17,532 nt of DNA from Planctomycetota bacterium (GCA_020425885.1 JAGQRA010000972.1:1-17532), one strand, 5' to 3'. Numbered from the stretch's first letter, positions 1 to 7,759 are shown. Notes: generated by a model from the letters alone, not told the origin. Program-made: numbers and translations.

Positions 1-276
1 ACCCCCAGCCTGGTGTCGAGCCTCTCGCTCGGCATCCCGCTCACCCTCGGCAAGCAGACCAAGCTCAACTTCGGCATCAAGGCGCCGATCCCGTTGCCGG
101 GTCAGGCCGCGACCGACGGCGTCACGACCTCGTTCGGCCTCGTCTACGGCTACGACTTCAAGCAGTCGGGACAGCTGTCGGTGATGCTGCAGGGCAGCAA
201 CAACTGGAAGACCGGCGCCGTGACCGGCAGCGCCTTCCTGGTCTGGCGATTCGGCCCCGACCCGAAGAAGCGTTAG
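1..276 (+). CDS. C-terminal end of a probable outer-membrane beta-barrel protein (partial)
   Basis: The frame is open from base 1 to a TAG stop at 274-276, so this is the 3' end of a gene that starts outside the window; the GTG at 13 is probably not its start. The visible 91 residues alternate short amphipathic strands with turns (LSLGIPLTLG, LNFGIKAPIP, TSFGLVYGYDF, QLSVMLQGS, AFLVWRFGP), with Gly and aromatic residues as expected for antiparallel outer-membrane strands. The last strand ends in an aromatic-rich FLVWRFG followed by a short basic tail, so the usual terminal Phe is not quite at the end. The pattern fits a porin or a transporter-like barrel, but no specific family can be named from this fragment. 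It is convergent with the dehydrogenase gene to the right. Confidence 0.5.
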   Translation, partial: TPSLVSSLSLGIPLTLGKQTKLNFGIKAPIPLPGQAATDGVTTSFGLVYGYDFKQSGQLSVMLQGSNNWKTGAVTGSAFLVWRFGPDPKKR

Positions 277-279
277 AAC

Positions 280-334
280 GGTGCCAGGACCAAACGGCAC
301 CTGTTCATACCGTGCCAGGACCGAACGTCACCGG
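280..334. repeat. Two imperfect tandem copies of a short GTGCCAGGACC repeat, first copy forms a hairpin
   Basis: GTGCCAGGACC occurs at 281-291 and again at 312-322, a period of 31 bases. Each copy is followed by AAAC or GAAC and then GGCACC or GTCACC. In the first copy GGTGCC (280-285) pairs with GGCACC (296-301) around a 10-base loop; the second copy has lost part of the pairing. The element fills the gap between two convergent genes, so it may act as a bidirectional terminator, or it may be a member of a dispersed intergenic repeat family. No T tract follows the hairpin. Confidence 0.5.
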
Positions 335-351
335 TCACCACCGCAGCGCCG

Positions 352-1962
352 TCAGCGCATCACCCCCTCGCCGCCGTTGCTGATCACGAGGCCCGCTGCG
401 TTGCGCCCCGGATCGAGCGCGAGCGCCTGCACGTAGAAGTCCTGACCGATCAACGGTGGCAGGTTCGGCAGTGTCAGCGACCAGGTCGCGACGCCGCCGC
501 TGTTGGCGAGCAACATCGTGATGTCGGGGGCGACGAGGCCGGTGCAGCCTGGCATGCCGTAGCCGGCGAGCGACAGCGGCAGCGCCACCGTTCCCCAGGC
601 CGACTTGGAGAACCCGAGCATGCCGATCGCGAGTCCGCCGGGCGCCGACGGCAGCTGGCCGATGCGCAGCGCGAAGGTCTGCCCCAGGGTCGGCACCTGC
701 CCCGTCTGGGCCGCGAGCACGGGCGACCCGGTGAGGCAGCCCGTGCCGAACGCGGCGAACGCGGCCGTCGTCGGCCGGATGCGGCCCACGCTGCCGGTGC
801 CGCTGTGTTGACGTTCGACGAAGTAGAAGGCGCCATCGGGGCCGACGCGCGCATCGGTGATCCAGGCGATGCCGGTGGCCCACAGCTCGACCGAGTATTG
901 GCCCGGAACGGGCGCCGCCGGACTCCAGCCCGCACCGGCACGATGCAGCCGCCAGATGCGCCCGCTGAAGTGATCGGTGTAGAAGTAGTCGCCGTCGTAG
1001 CTCGCGCCGAAGCGATACGGCGCCGACGGCGAAGCGCGGTAGACCCCGAGCGAGATCAGCGCAAGGAACACCGCCGGCACCGGTTGCTCCGCGATCGGCG
1101 CGAGCGACGGCGGCTCGACCCCGCCGCAGCCGACGTAGCCAGCGCTGCCCTCGCGCCACGGCCAACCGAGGTTCTGCCCCGGCACAGCGATGCGATCGAT
1201 CTCGTCGAACGTCTGCTCGCCGACATCGGCGACGAAGATCGCGCCATCCGCGGGATCGATGTGAAACCGGAACGGATTGCGCAATCCGTGCGCCCATACC
1301 AGCTGCGCGATGTCACCGGGTCCGGAGTAGGGATTGCCGGCCGGCACCAGCGACGCGCGCGGCGGTGGACCGCCGGCACCGGTCGGCAGGGCGTCGACGC
1401 GCAGGCGAACGATCTTGCCGTTCCATCGCGTCAGATCCTGGCTCAGGCATTCATTGCGATCGTCGCCGAAGCTTGCGAACAGGGTGCCGTCGTTGCCGAA
1501 CCGGAGACCGCCGCCCTCGTGCTGCGGCACGGTGTCCGGGATGCCGTCCAGCACCACGTAGGCCGCGCCAAGCTGCAGGTTGGTGCTGGTCGCGTTGGCG
1601 AGATCACCGTTGACGAGGAACCGCGTGATGCGCAGATCCTGGGCCGCGGCGCTGCTGTGATAGCAGTAGAGGAACGGCCTGGTCGGCCATTGCGGATCGA
1701 CCGCCATCGCCAAGAGCCCCTGACTGTACGAGACGCGCAGCCCAGGCACGGTGCCGACCGTGGCGACCGCACCGCCGGCGAGAACCTTGATGTCGCCGGT
1801 ATCCTGCTCGCAGAACAACAGGCGGCCGTCGGGCAGGAAATCGAGCGCGATCGGGCCGTGTTGATTGGCGACCAGGGTCTCGACCGTGAAGCCGAGCGGC
1901 ACCGACTGCGCGTGGAGGCAGGGCAGCGCGACTGACAACAGCACGATCGAGAGGCACTTCAT
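352..1962 (-). CDS. Secreted PQQ-dependent sugar (sorbosone/glucose) dehydrogenase-like protein with a C-terminal secretion-associated module
   Basis: The 536-residue protein starts at the ATG at 1962 because a signal peptide follows at once (MKCLSIVLLSVALPCLHAQ); the in-frame TTG at 1998 would put 12 polar residues in front of it. Residues about 25-395 form a six-bladed propeller of the glucose/sorbosone dehydrogenase family. Visible motifs are HEGGGLRFG at 148-156, whose His matches the catalytic His of soluble glucose dehydrogenase, WNGKIVR near 180, GLRNPFRF near 226 and GQNLGWPW near 263. Such enzymes oxidise sugars or polyols in the periplasm with PQQ; no PQQ genes are nearby and the substrate is unknown. 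From FGTGC (about 406) to the end lies a separate beta-rich module of about 130 residues with two Cys that also ends the 764-residue secreted protein further right. It lies 105 bp downstream of the PepSY gene on the same strand with a hairpin between them, so separate transcription is likely. Confidence 0.82.
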   Translation of the reverse strand: MKCLSIVLLSVALPCLHAQSVPLGFTVETLVANQHGPIALDFLPDGRLLFCEQDTGDIKVLAGGAVATVGTVPGLRVSYSQGLLAMAVDPQWPTRPFLYCYHSSAAAQDLRITRFLVNGDLANATSTNLQLGAAYVVLDGIPDTVPQHEGGGLRFGNDGTLFASFGDDRNECLSQDLTRWNGKIVRLRVDALPTGAGGPPPRASLVPAGNPYSGPGDIAQLVWAHGLRNPFRFHIDPADGAIFVADVGEQTFDEIDRIAVPGQNLGWPWREGSAGYVGCGGVEPPSLAPIAEQPVPAVFLALISLGVYRASPSAPYRFGASYDGDYFYTDHFSGRIWRLHRAGAGWSPAAPVPGQYSVELWATGIAWITDARVGPDGAFYFVERQHSGTGSVGRIRPTTAAFAAFGTGCLTGSPVLAAQTGQVPTLGQTFALRIGQLPSAPGGLAIGMLGFSKSAWGTVALPLSLAGYGMPGCTGLVAPDITMLLANSGGVATWSLTLPNLPPLIGQDFYVQALALDPGRNAAGLVISNGGEGVMR

Positions 1963-2037
1963 GTGCCAGATCTCAGGTGATGGAGCAGACACAAGCAAGA
2001 GGGTCCACCACCGCCTTCACCACCTGAGCCCCCGTTC

Positions 2038-2062
2038 GGGCCGCACCTGCAATCTGCGGCCC
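2038..2062 (-). terminator. Hairpin just after the PepSY gene
   Basis: GGGCCGCA at 2038-2045 and TGCGGCCC at 2055-2062 form a perfect 8-bp GC-rich stem with a 9-base loop. It begins five bases past the stop codon of the PepSY gene on the minus strand. There is no T run after it, which is common for terminators in high-GC genomes, so the call rests on stem and position only. Confidence 0.5.
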
Positions 2063-2067
2063 CCGTG

Positions 2068-2856
2068 CTATCTGCCCGGCTCCTCGCGAGCCTCGCGGCG
2101 ACGCTCCGCCCTCGGGCCCTCGCCCCGTTCCTCGTCGCGCCGCCTTGCGCGCCCGCTCTCCTCCCCTTCTTCCTTCTCCTCCTCGCCGTGACCTTCGGCC
2201 TCCTCTTCCTCCTCGCCTTCGTCGTCGCGATCGGCTTCCTCGTCGTCTCCTTCCTCGCCGTGTTCCTCGCAGGACTCGCCCGCGCCCGAGGCCAGCTCGA
2301 GCTCCACGAGGTGACCGGCGCGGGCTTCGAGCTTGGCCTCGATCAGATAGCGGCCGTTCACGATGGTGATCTCGCACAGGGGCTGACCGTGCTCGAGCTC
2401 GAGACCGGCCTTGACCGCATGACCGTTGACGACCTCACCGGCCTTGGCGATCAGCTGCAGGACGCCGAGCTCGCAGTGGCGCAGCACGGCGCGGAACTCG
2501 GCGAGCTCCTCCTCCTCGTCATCGCCGGCCTCCTCGTTCGACTGGATCTCACCCGAGGCAGGGTCGAGCTTCAACTCGTAGAGGTTGCCGTCCTTGCCGA
2601 GGACCATCACCTCGAAGAAGACGACGGTCTTGCCGTCCTCCGTCTCGCCTTCGAGCTCGGCCTGAACGACAGCACCCGGCCGAACCGCCGATGCCTTGCC
2701 GATCGCCTCGGCGAGCGAGATGCGCGCCTTGCCGATGATGTCGCGGGGATCGGCATGCCCGCCCTCGTCGAGGCAGACGAGGCCCGGGTCGGACTGGCTC
2801 CAGCCAATCGCGCCGGAGACGCAAAGGACACTGGCGAGTGTGATCTTACCAATCAT
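2068..2856 (-). CDS. Secreted PepSY-domain protein with a glutamate-rich then arginine-rich tail
   Basis: The 262-residue protein starts at the ATG at 2856, which gives a signal peptide (MIGKITLASVLCVSGAIGWSQ); an upstream in-frame start at 2952 would bury it. Residues about 46-108 form a PepSY-like unit: a helix (ISLAEAIGKA), then strands ending in LYELKLDPASGEI. Residues about 122-190 look like a second, more divergent PepSY unit (LGVLQLIAKAGEVV ... YLIEAKLEARAGHLVELEL). After the cluster ESCEEHGEEGDDEE (from about 194) the tail is almost pure Glu/Asp/Gly to about 234, with two or three His, then switches to Arg/Glu-rich sequence to the end. PepSY proteins are often coded next to two-component systems and may bind or inhibit partners in the envelope. 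Here the gene is divergent from a response regulator/kinase pair with 282 bp between starts. The acidic tail could bind cations, which is inference. Confidence 0.78.
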   Translation of the reverse strand: MIGKITLASVLCVSGAIGWSQSDPGLVCLDEGGHADPRDIIGKARISLAEAIGKASAVRPGAVVQAELEGETEDGKTVVFFEVMVLGKDGNLYELKLDPASGEIQSNEEAGDDEEEELAEFRAVLRHCELGVLQLIAKAGEVVNGHAVKAGLELEHGQPLCEITIVNGRYLIEAKLEARAGHLVELELASGAGESCEEHGEEGDDEEADRDDEGEEEEEAEGHGEEEKEEGEESGRARRRDEERGEGPRAERRREAREEPGR

Positions 2857-3138
2857 CTTACTGCTCACTTCTGAAGTATGTCTGCAGGCGCCGGCCGACA
2901 ACGGAACGTCCGCTGCGGCGATGCGACCTGATGCTCCAACCAGTAGCCGCATCGGGCGGCCTGTTCATGACCGCGGCATTACGTCCGCGGAACGGTCCCC
3001 CTGCGGTCTCGCAGCCACTGCGGGTGACGACACTGATCCCGGGCAGGGTGGGCATTGCCCGTTCTCAGCTACCGCTGCGAGCCGAGGGTTTCATGACGAG
3101 AAGGTGACGCCCCGAGCAGTATCTGCTGAGGAGAAGAC
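2857..3138. promoter_or_regulatory. Divergent control region between the PepSY gene and the two-component operon
   Basis: This 282-bp gap must hold the promoters of both divergent genes. Visible symmetric elements are a perfect 11-bp palindrome ACTTCTGAAGT at 2867-2877, about ten bases before the PepSY start, and two copies of CCGCGG at 2971-2976 and 2985-2990. The latter are eight bases apart, which gives an overall inverted repeat. Either could bind the neighbouring OmpR-type regulator. At the right end GAGGAGA at 3128-3134 is a strong ribosome-binding site for the ATG at 3139. I could not pick out convincing -35/-10 pairs. Confidence 0.4.
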
Positions 3139-3879
3139 ATGCCCCGCGCACCGTCTGGGCAACGATCGACTCGACGCTACGGTGGTCGGATCGTGCGCGT
3201 CCTGGTCATCGAAGACTCGAAGATCCTGCGGGAGTCCCTGCAACGCGGTCTCTCTTGTTCCGGGTTCGTCGTCGACGTCGTCGGCGACGGCAGGCAGGGC
3301 TGGATCTACGCCAGCCGCAACGACTACGACGTTGTCGTCCTCGACCTGATGCTGCCGTCGATGGACGGGATGGAGATCCTGACGAAGCTCCGCGCCGAAG
3401 GGCACGACTGCCATGTCCTGGTCCTGACCGCGCGGGACGCCCTCGAGCAGCGCGTCGCTGGCCTGAAGGCGGGGGCGGACGACTATCTGACCAAGCCGTT
3501 CGAGTTCGACGAACTGGTCGCACGCATCGAGGCCCTCGGGCGCAGGCGCTACGCCCGCAAGTCGCCGGTGCTGGTCGAAGGTGACCTCGAGGTGGACCAG
3601 GGGAGCCGCCAGATCCGCTATCGGGGCGCGGTGATCGAGGTGGCCCGACGCGAGTTCAATCTCCTCCGCTTCCTGCTCCTTCGCCGCGGCGAGATCGTCA
3701 CCCGTATCGAGATCGAGGATCACCTCTACAACGAGCACACCCTGCCCGACAGCAACAGCGTCGACTCGGCGATCTGCAGCCTGCGACGGAAGCTCCGGCA
3801 CGCCGGCTGCCCGGACGTGATCGCGACGCGGCGTGGCGTCGGCTACGTATTCCGCCAGGGCGAGGGGGACACGCCTTGA
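3139..3879 (+). CDS. OmpR/PhoB-type response regulator
   Basis: This is a DNA-binding response regulator of 246 residues. The receiver domain spans about 20-132, with acidic pocket ED at 25-26, phospho-acceptor Asp 69 in VVVLDLMLP, Thr 97 in VLTAR and Lys 119 in YLTKPF. A winged-helix output domain follows (about 143-240: AREFNLLRFLL, SNSVDSAICSLRRKL, TRRGVGYVF), the usual OmpR layout. The ATG at 3139 is chosen because it has the GAGGAGA ribosome-binding site four bases upstream. It adds 18 residues before the normal receiver start; the GTG at 3193 would give the usual family N-terminus (RVLVIED) but has no good ribosome-binding site. It overlaps the kinase gene by 4 bp, so the two are translationally coupled. 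Likely targets include the divergent PepSY gene, by position only. Confidence 0.9.
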   Translation: MPRAPSGQRSTRRYGGRIVRVLVIEDSKILRESLQRGLSCSGFVVDVVGDGRQGWIYASRNDYDVVVLDLMLPSMDGMEILTKLRAEGHDCHVLVLTARDALEQRVAGLKAGADDYLTKPFEFDELVARIEALGRRRYARKSPVLVEGDLEVDQGSRQIRYRGAVIEVARREFNLLRFLLLRRGEIVTRIEIEDHLYNEHTLPDSNSVDSAICSLRRKLRHAGCPDVIATRRGVGYVFRQGEGDTP

Positions 3880-5306
3880 TCCGCTCGATCCGTTGGCGCG
3901 TCGCCGTTACGACCACGCTCGGAGTACTCCTGGTCGGGGGGGGAGCCGCCGCGGCCTGGTACTCGCTGGCATCCGACATCCTGTCGTCGGAGCTCGACGA
4001 CGAACTCGACTCGAAGGTGAAGACCCTGGCCACCTTGACCCGATGCGTCGGAGACGCGTTGGAGCTCGAGTTCAGCGACGAGCTGATGCCCGACTTCCTG
4101 CCGGGCAAGGAACCCAGCTACTTCCAGGTCTGGCAGCGCGACGGGGCCATCGTCGAGCGGTCTCGGTCGCTCGGCGAGCGAACCCTGATGTTCCCATCGA
4201 CATCACGCGAGGAGGTCGCGCACTGGGACCTCGTGCTCCCCGACGGTCGACCCGGGCGAGCCGCCGCACTTGCCTTCGCCGTGACCGAAGGGGACGACGT
4301 CGACGCGGAGGATGACCCGGCGAACAGCGCCGTGCCGCCAGTGCTGCCCGTGGCCGTCATCATGGCGGCGAAGAGTCGAATCCCGCTCGACAGTCGGCTG
4401 GCGTCCCTTCGCCTCTCGGTCGCGTTGGTCGGACTCGGGCTCGCCGCGGGCCTGGCGTTCGTCGTCGGCCATCTGGTCGGGAGAGGGCTGCGCCCCCTGC
4501 ATCGACTCAGCCAGGAGGTCGGGGCGCTCGATCCGCGTGCAGGTCCAGGCGCGCTGCCGCTGAACGGACTGCCTACGGAGCTCTTTCCGATCGCGCACCG
4601 CATCGACGACCTGTTGGCGCGGATGCATGCCGCACTCGAGCGCGAACGACGCGTCACGGCGAACATCGCCCACGAACTCCGGACTCCGGTCAGCGAACTG
4701 CAGAGTCTCACCGAGGTGGCCATCCGCTGGCCGAAGGACGAGCAGCACCTTCGACGCAGCCTGGTCAGCGCGCACGCGGTCGCGCGACGGATGAACTCCC
4801 TGACCGAGGCCATCCTCCGCCTCTCCAATCCAGAGGAAGCGCGGCTCACCATCGAGAGCGAGAGGTTCGACCTGTCCGAACTCACCCGCGAGCTGCTGAC
4901 GGAGAGCGAGGGGAAGGTGAGACCCATCGAGGCGGACCTCGCCGAGGGCGTCTCGATCACCTCGGACAAGGTGGCCCTGCGGATCATCCTCGCGAACCTG
5001 ATCGACAACGCCCGGGAGCACGCCAGCGAGGGCCCGATCGTCTGCCGGCTCGCGCGCGACGACGACGTGGCCGAGTTCTGCATCAGCAATCCTGCCGAGG
5101 ATCTGGACGAGGACGACGTCGCCTGCCTCGGCGAACGCTTCTGGCGCAACGACGCCACGCGGACCTCGGGGGATCGCCCCCACTTCGGCCTCGGCCTGAC
5201 GATCGCCAGCGAACTCTGCGCACGGATCGGCGCCGAGCTCTCTCACCGTCTGGTTTCAGGCCGCCTCGAGGTTCGAGTGCGCATGCCGGCCAACGAGTCG
5301 ACCTGA
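3876..5306 (+). CDS. Membrane-bound sensor histidine kinase, partner of the upstream response regulator
   Basis: The 476-residue protein begins with a TTG inside the TTGA overlap with the regulator stop. A first membrane segment at about 8-31 is followed by a periplasmic sensor region (about 32-175) that is rich in Asp/Glu, including EGDDVDAEDD near 138-147. A second membrane segment (about 178-202) leads into a HAMP-like linker. The dimerisation domain has phospho-acceptor His 266 in ANIAHELRTP. The ATPase domain has an N box (ILANLIDNAREHA, 371-383), CLGERFWR near 418-424 and a GLGLTIAS box near 438-445. The classical DxGxG box is replaced by ISNPAEDL, as in a known subset of QseC-like kinases. 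The acidic sensor region would suit a metal cation or cationic peptide signal, but that is inference. It is one operon with the regulator. Confidence 0.9.
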   Translation: MIRSIRWRVAVTTTLGVLLVGGGAAAAWYSLASDILSSELDDELDSKVKTLATLTRCVGDALELEFSDELMPDFLPGKEPSYFQVWQRDGAIVERSRSLGERTLMFPSTSREEVAHWDLVLPDGRPGRAAALAFAVTEGDDVDAEDDPANSAVPPVLPVAVIMAAKSRIPLDSRLASLRLSVALVGLGLAAGLAFVVGHLVGRGLRPLHRLSQEVGALDPRAGPGALPLNGLPTELFPIAHRIDDLLARMHAALERERRVTANIAHELRTPVSELQSLTEVAIRWPKDEQHLRRSLVSAHAVARRMNSLTEAILRLSNPEEARLTIESERFDLSELTRELLTESEGKVRPIEADLAEGVSITSDKVALRIILANLIDNAREHASEGPIVCRLARDDDVAEFCISNPAEDLDEDDVACLGERFWRNDATRTSGDRPHFGLGLTIASELCARIGAELSHRLVSGRLEVRVRMPANEST

Positions 5307-5370
5307 CGGCTGGGTGAGATGCCGGGCCGCATGCCACTGGCGGCGGCAGTGAGAACCTGGCGGTGGGGCA

Positions 5371-5399
5371 GCGCGGGCTCGGCGGCATCGAGCCCGCGC
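5371..5399 (+). terminator. Strong hairpin after the two-component operon
   Basis: GCGCGGGCTCG at 5371-5381 pairs perfectly with CGAGCCCGCGC at 5389-5399 around a 7-base loop, an 11-bp GC-rich stem. It lies 65 bases after the kinase stop and 40 bases before the next start, all on the plus strand. No T tract follows. A terminator is the simplest reading; an attenuator-like element for the next gene is the alternative. Confidence 0.6.
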
Positions 5400-5404
5400 A
5401 CTCG

Positions 5405-5418
5405 GATCTCGCGAGATC
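5405..5418. promoter_or_regulatory. Perfect 14-bp palindrome upstream of the phosphoesterase gene
   Basis: GATCTCGCGAGATC is self-complementary over all 14 bases, with no loop. It lies 20 bases upstream of the ATG at 5439 and 6 bases after the hairpin ending at 5399. A palindrome without a spacer suits a dimeric repressor operator better than an RNA hairpin. The regulator is unknown; phosphate control would fit the neighbour but no Pho-box-like direct repeats are visible. Confidence 0.4.
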
Positions 5419-5438
5419 ACCGTGCATGATGAACCGGC

Positions 5439-7727
5439 ATGCAACCTCTGACCCGGCTCGCCGCCGCCAACCTCGCCGCGTTCGCCCGATCGGGCCTCGC
5501 CTGCTGGCTGCTGGCGACGACAGCGCCCGTTCTCGGGTCCCAGGTCGCGCCGGCGCAACTGACCCACGGCCCGGTGCTGGGACACTGCGACACCACTTCC
5601 CTGCACCTCTGGGCCCGCGCGGCGAACCCGGGCCGATACACGCTGCATCTGCAGGACGTCGTCACCGGCACCGGGACCGCCTGCTCGGCCGAAGCGACCG
5701 CGGCTGCCGACAACACGCTGCACTTCACCGCCCGCAACCTCAAGGCGGCGACCGCCTACGATTACTGGATCACCTGCGGCGAGATCATCGCGCATGCCCG
5801 CGGCGCGCGGCCGCTCGTGACCGCCATGACCGACGACTCGCGCACGGCGACGATCGCCTTCGGCTCCTGCGCCAACGACGTCACCTATCCCGAGCAACCG
5901 ATCTGGGGTCAGATCCTCGCCCGCGCACCGCAGGCCCTGGTGCTGCTCGGCGATACCCCGTACATCGACGATGGCTCGACCGCCGGGCGCCGCCGTCGCT
6001 ACTGCGACTTCCTCGACTTCCCGCCCGTGCGCGCGACGCTCGCCGCGATCCCGACCTGGTTCACCTGGGACGACCACGATTACGCCCGCAACGACCAGTT
6101 CGGCGCCGCACCGGGCAGCGACACCGCCCGCGCCGCGTTCGTCGAGTACCACGCCCACGCGACCTACGGTGACGGGCAACGCGGCATCTACACCGGCTTC
6201 CGTCGCGGCCCGGTCGAGGTGTTCCTGCTCGACACCAGGACCTTCGCCGACACCGAGACCTCGGTGCTGGCGGCCGGCGAACGTTCGCTGCTCGGCAAGG
6301 CGCAGACCGAGTGGCTGCTACGGCGACTCGAGGCTTCGACGGCGACCTTTCGCGTGCTCGCCTGCGGCATGGTCTGGAACGGCGGCGTGCGACCGGGAAA
6401 GAAGGATTGCTGGGGCAACTGGTCGGCCGAGCGGGACGCGCTGTTCCGCTGGCTCGGGGCGCGCCGCATATCCGGCGTCGTCCTGGTGTCCGGCGATGTC
6501 CACCGCAGCCGCGTGATCCTGCATCCGACGCGCGAACTCGCCGGCTACGACCTGCCCGAGTTCGTGACCTCGCCGCTGGCGCAGAACGTGCTCGAGAGCA
6601 ACGCCGTGCCGACGCCCGGCCTCGCCTTCGACCACGGCGAAGCCCACAGCTGCCTGGTCCTCACGGCCGTGACCTCGACCGCGGCGGCGACGTTGCGGGC
6701 GACGTTCGTCGCCGGCGCGGGCGAGGAGTTCCACGTGCGCGAGTTTCCGCTGACGACGCTGTCGCGACCGGACGCGGCGGCGAGCTACCGCCGCATCGCC
6801 GAGCAGATGCGGACGATCTTCGGCGAGGATCTCGCCGGCGTGCCGGAAGCCGAGCCCGACGACCCCTCGATGGGTATCGCACCGACCAGTGCCGTGCAGC
6901 CGGCATGGCGGCAGGCCGTCGCCGCCGCGGCGCCGTTGTTCGTGGAATGGGCCACCGCGGCTGCCGATGAGCGCTGCCGCTTCGCGCGACGAGGGCGCGA
7001 GCCCGAGGTGCCCGAGTTCTTCGAACTGCTGCCCTCCCTCATGCACCTCACGCGGCTGGCCATGGCCCGCGGCTATCAGGCCGGCGCCGACGCCGCGCCG
7101 ACGCCCATGCCCGAGACGATCCGCGCGCTGCTCACGCTGGCCCGCCACGCGCGCCAGGATCCGACCGGCGTGGCCTGGTCGTTCGCCGCGGGGACCGAGC
7201 AGAACGCTGCCGCACTGTTGTCCGAGGTGACGACCCGGCTCGATTCGGCGACCATCGCGACGCTGCGTGAGGAGATCGCGGCGCACCTGACCAGGCGAGG
7301 ATCGCTCGGCGGGTTCGCCGCCGCGATGCGGATGGAGACCTGGCACCTGTTCGAGCTCTCCCTGCGGGCGATGCAGCTCGGCGCGAACGCAGAGGCCAGC
7401 GTCGCCCGCCGCTTCGAGGCCGAGGTCCGACGCCAGTTCGCCGAGCAGGTCGAGCCGTTGCTGACGGCGTGCGATGGCATGGCCGATCAACCGACCGCGG
7501 CGCAACGCGCCGGGCTGGAACAGGCGATTGCCGACTTCCGGACACGTCATGCGGCCCGGCGGCAGGCGCTCGCGGCGCTGCGCGACGGCAGCGCGGACCC
7601 GGCGCCACCGGCTGCCGCGGCCGCGGATCTGGCGATTCTGCTCGCGGGCATGTGCTTGCCCGACCTCGTCACCGGCATCGACGAACAAACCGCGGCTCTC
7701 GCGACCCTGATGGCCCTCGCGCGGTAG
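5439..7727 (+). CDS. PhoD-like metallophosphoesterase fused to a helical C-terminal domain
   Basis: The 762-residue protein has an N-terminal hydrophobic stretch consistent with export (about 18-34). Residues about 40-130 form the beta-sandwich N-domain typical of PhoD (THGPVLGHCDTTSLHLWARA). The metal-binding core follows: FGSCAND at 141-147, LGDTPYID at 170-177, TWDDHDYARND at 209-219 and LVSGDVHRSR at 349-358. PhoD enzymes hydrolyse phosphodiesters or monoesters in the periplasm using Fe and Ca. The core ends near 445. The last 310 residues are helical and are not part of standard PhoD; the stretch ALLTLARHARQDPTGVAWSF (563-582) and what follows resemble a helical family common in planctomycete hypothetical proteins. 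The ATG at 5439 has no clear ribosome-binding site, and the start is chosen for the export signal. A 51-bp gap separates it from the membrane-protein pair on the same strand. Confidence 0.82.
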   Translation: MQPLTRLAAANLAAFARSGLACWLLATTAPVLGSQVAPAQLTHGPVLGHCDTTSLHLWARAANPGRYTLHLQDVVTGTGTACSAEATAAADNTLHFTARNLKAATAYDYWITCGEIIAHARGARPLVTAMTDDSRTATIAFGSCANDVTYPEQPIWGQILARAPQALVLLGDTPYIDDGSTAGRRRRYCDFLDFPPVRATLAAIPTWFTWDDHDYARNDQFGAAPGSDTARAAFVEYHAHATYGDGQRGIYTGFRRGPVEVFLLDTRTFADTETSVLAAGERSLLGKAQTEWLLRRLEASTATFRVLACGMVWNGGVRPGKKDCWGNWSAERDALFRWLGARRISGVVLVSGDVHRSRVILHPTRELAGYDLPEFVTSPLAQNVLESNAVPTPGLAFDHGEAHSCLVLTAVTSTAAATLRATFVAGAGEEFHVREFPLTTLSRPDAAASYRRIAEQMRTIFGEDLAGVPEAEPDDPSMGIAPTSAVQPAWRQAVAAAAPLFVEWATAAADERCRFARRGREPEVPEFFELLPSLMHLTRLAMARGYQAGADAAPTPMPETIRALLTLARHARQDPTGVAWSFAAGTEQNAAALLSEVTTRLDSATIATLREEIAAHLTRRGSLGGFAAAMRMETWHLFELSLRAMQLGANAEASVARRFEAEVRRQFAEQVEPLLTACDGMADQPTAAQRAGLEQAIADFRTRHAARRQALAALRDGSADPAPPAAAAADLAILLAGMCLPDLVTGIDEQTAALATLMALAR

Positions 7728-7739
7728 CAGCGCTCGCAG

Positions 7740-7759
7740 GCGATCCGGGTTAGGATCGC
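7740..7759 (+). terminator. Small hairpin between the phosphoesterase and membrane-protein genes
   Basis: GCGATCC at 7740-7746 pairs with GGATCGC at 7753-7759 around the loop GGGTTA. It sits 13 bases after the phosphoesterase stop and 19 bases before the next ATG, in a 51-bp gap. It could be a weak terminator or partly control translation of the next gene. The loop and right arm also contain TAGGAT (7751-7756), which loosely resembles a -10 box, but no matching -35 is seen. Confidence 0.3.

Noticed and set aside
335..1297. A second minus-strand frame inside the dehydrogenase gene
   Set aside because: It is Arg/Ala-rich, has no motifs, and lies wholly within the propeller-coding frame.
2100..2275. 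Repetitive CTC/TCG-rich tract that looked like a tandem repeat or array
   Set aside because: There is no fixed repeat unit or spacer. It is explained by Glu, Asp and Arg codons of the PepSY tail.
2065..2874. Plus-strand frame of 269 codons with Leu/Phe-rich, membrane-like stretches
   Set aside because: The hydrophobic appearance comes from reading the acidic Glu/Asp tail and PepSY codons in reverse. The minus strand has the signal peptide and PepSY pattern.
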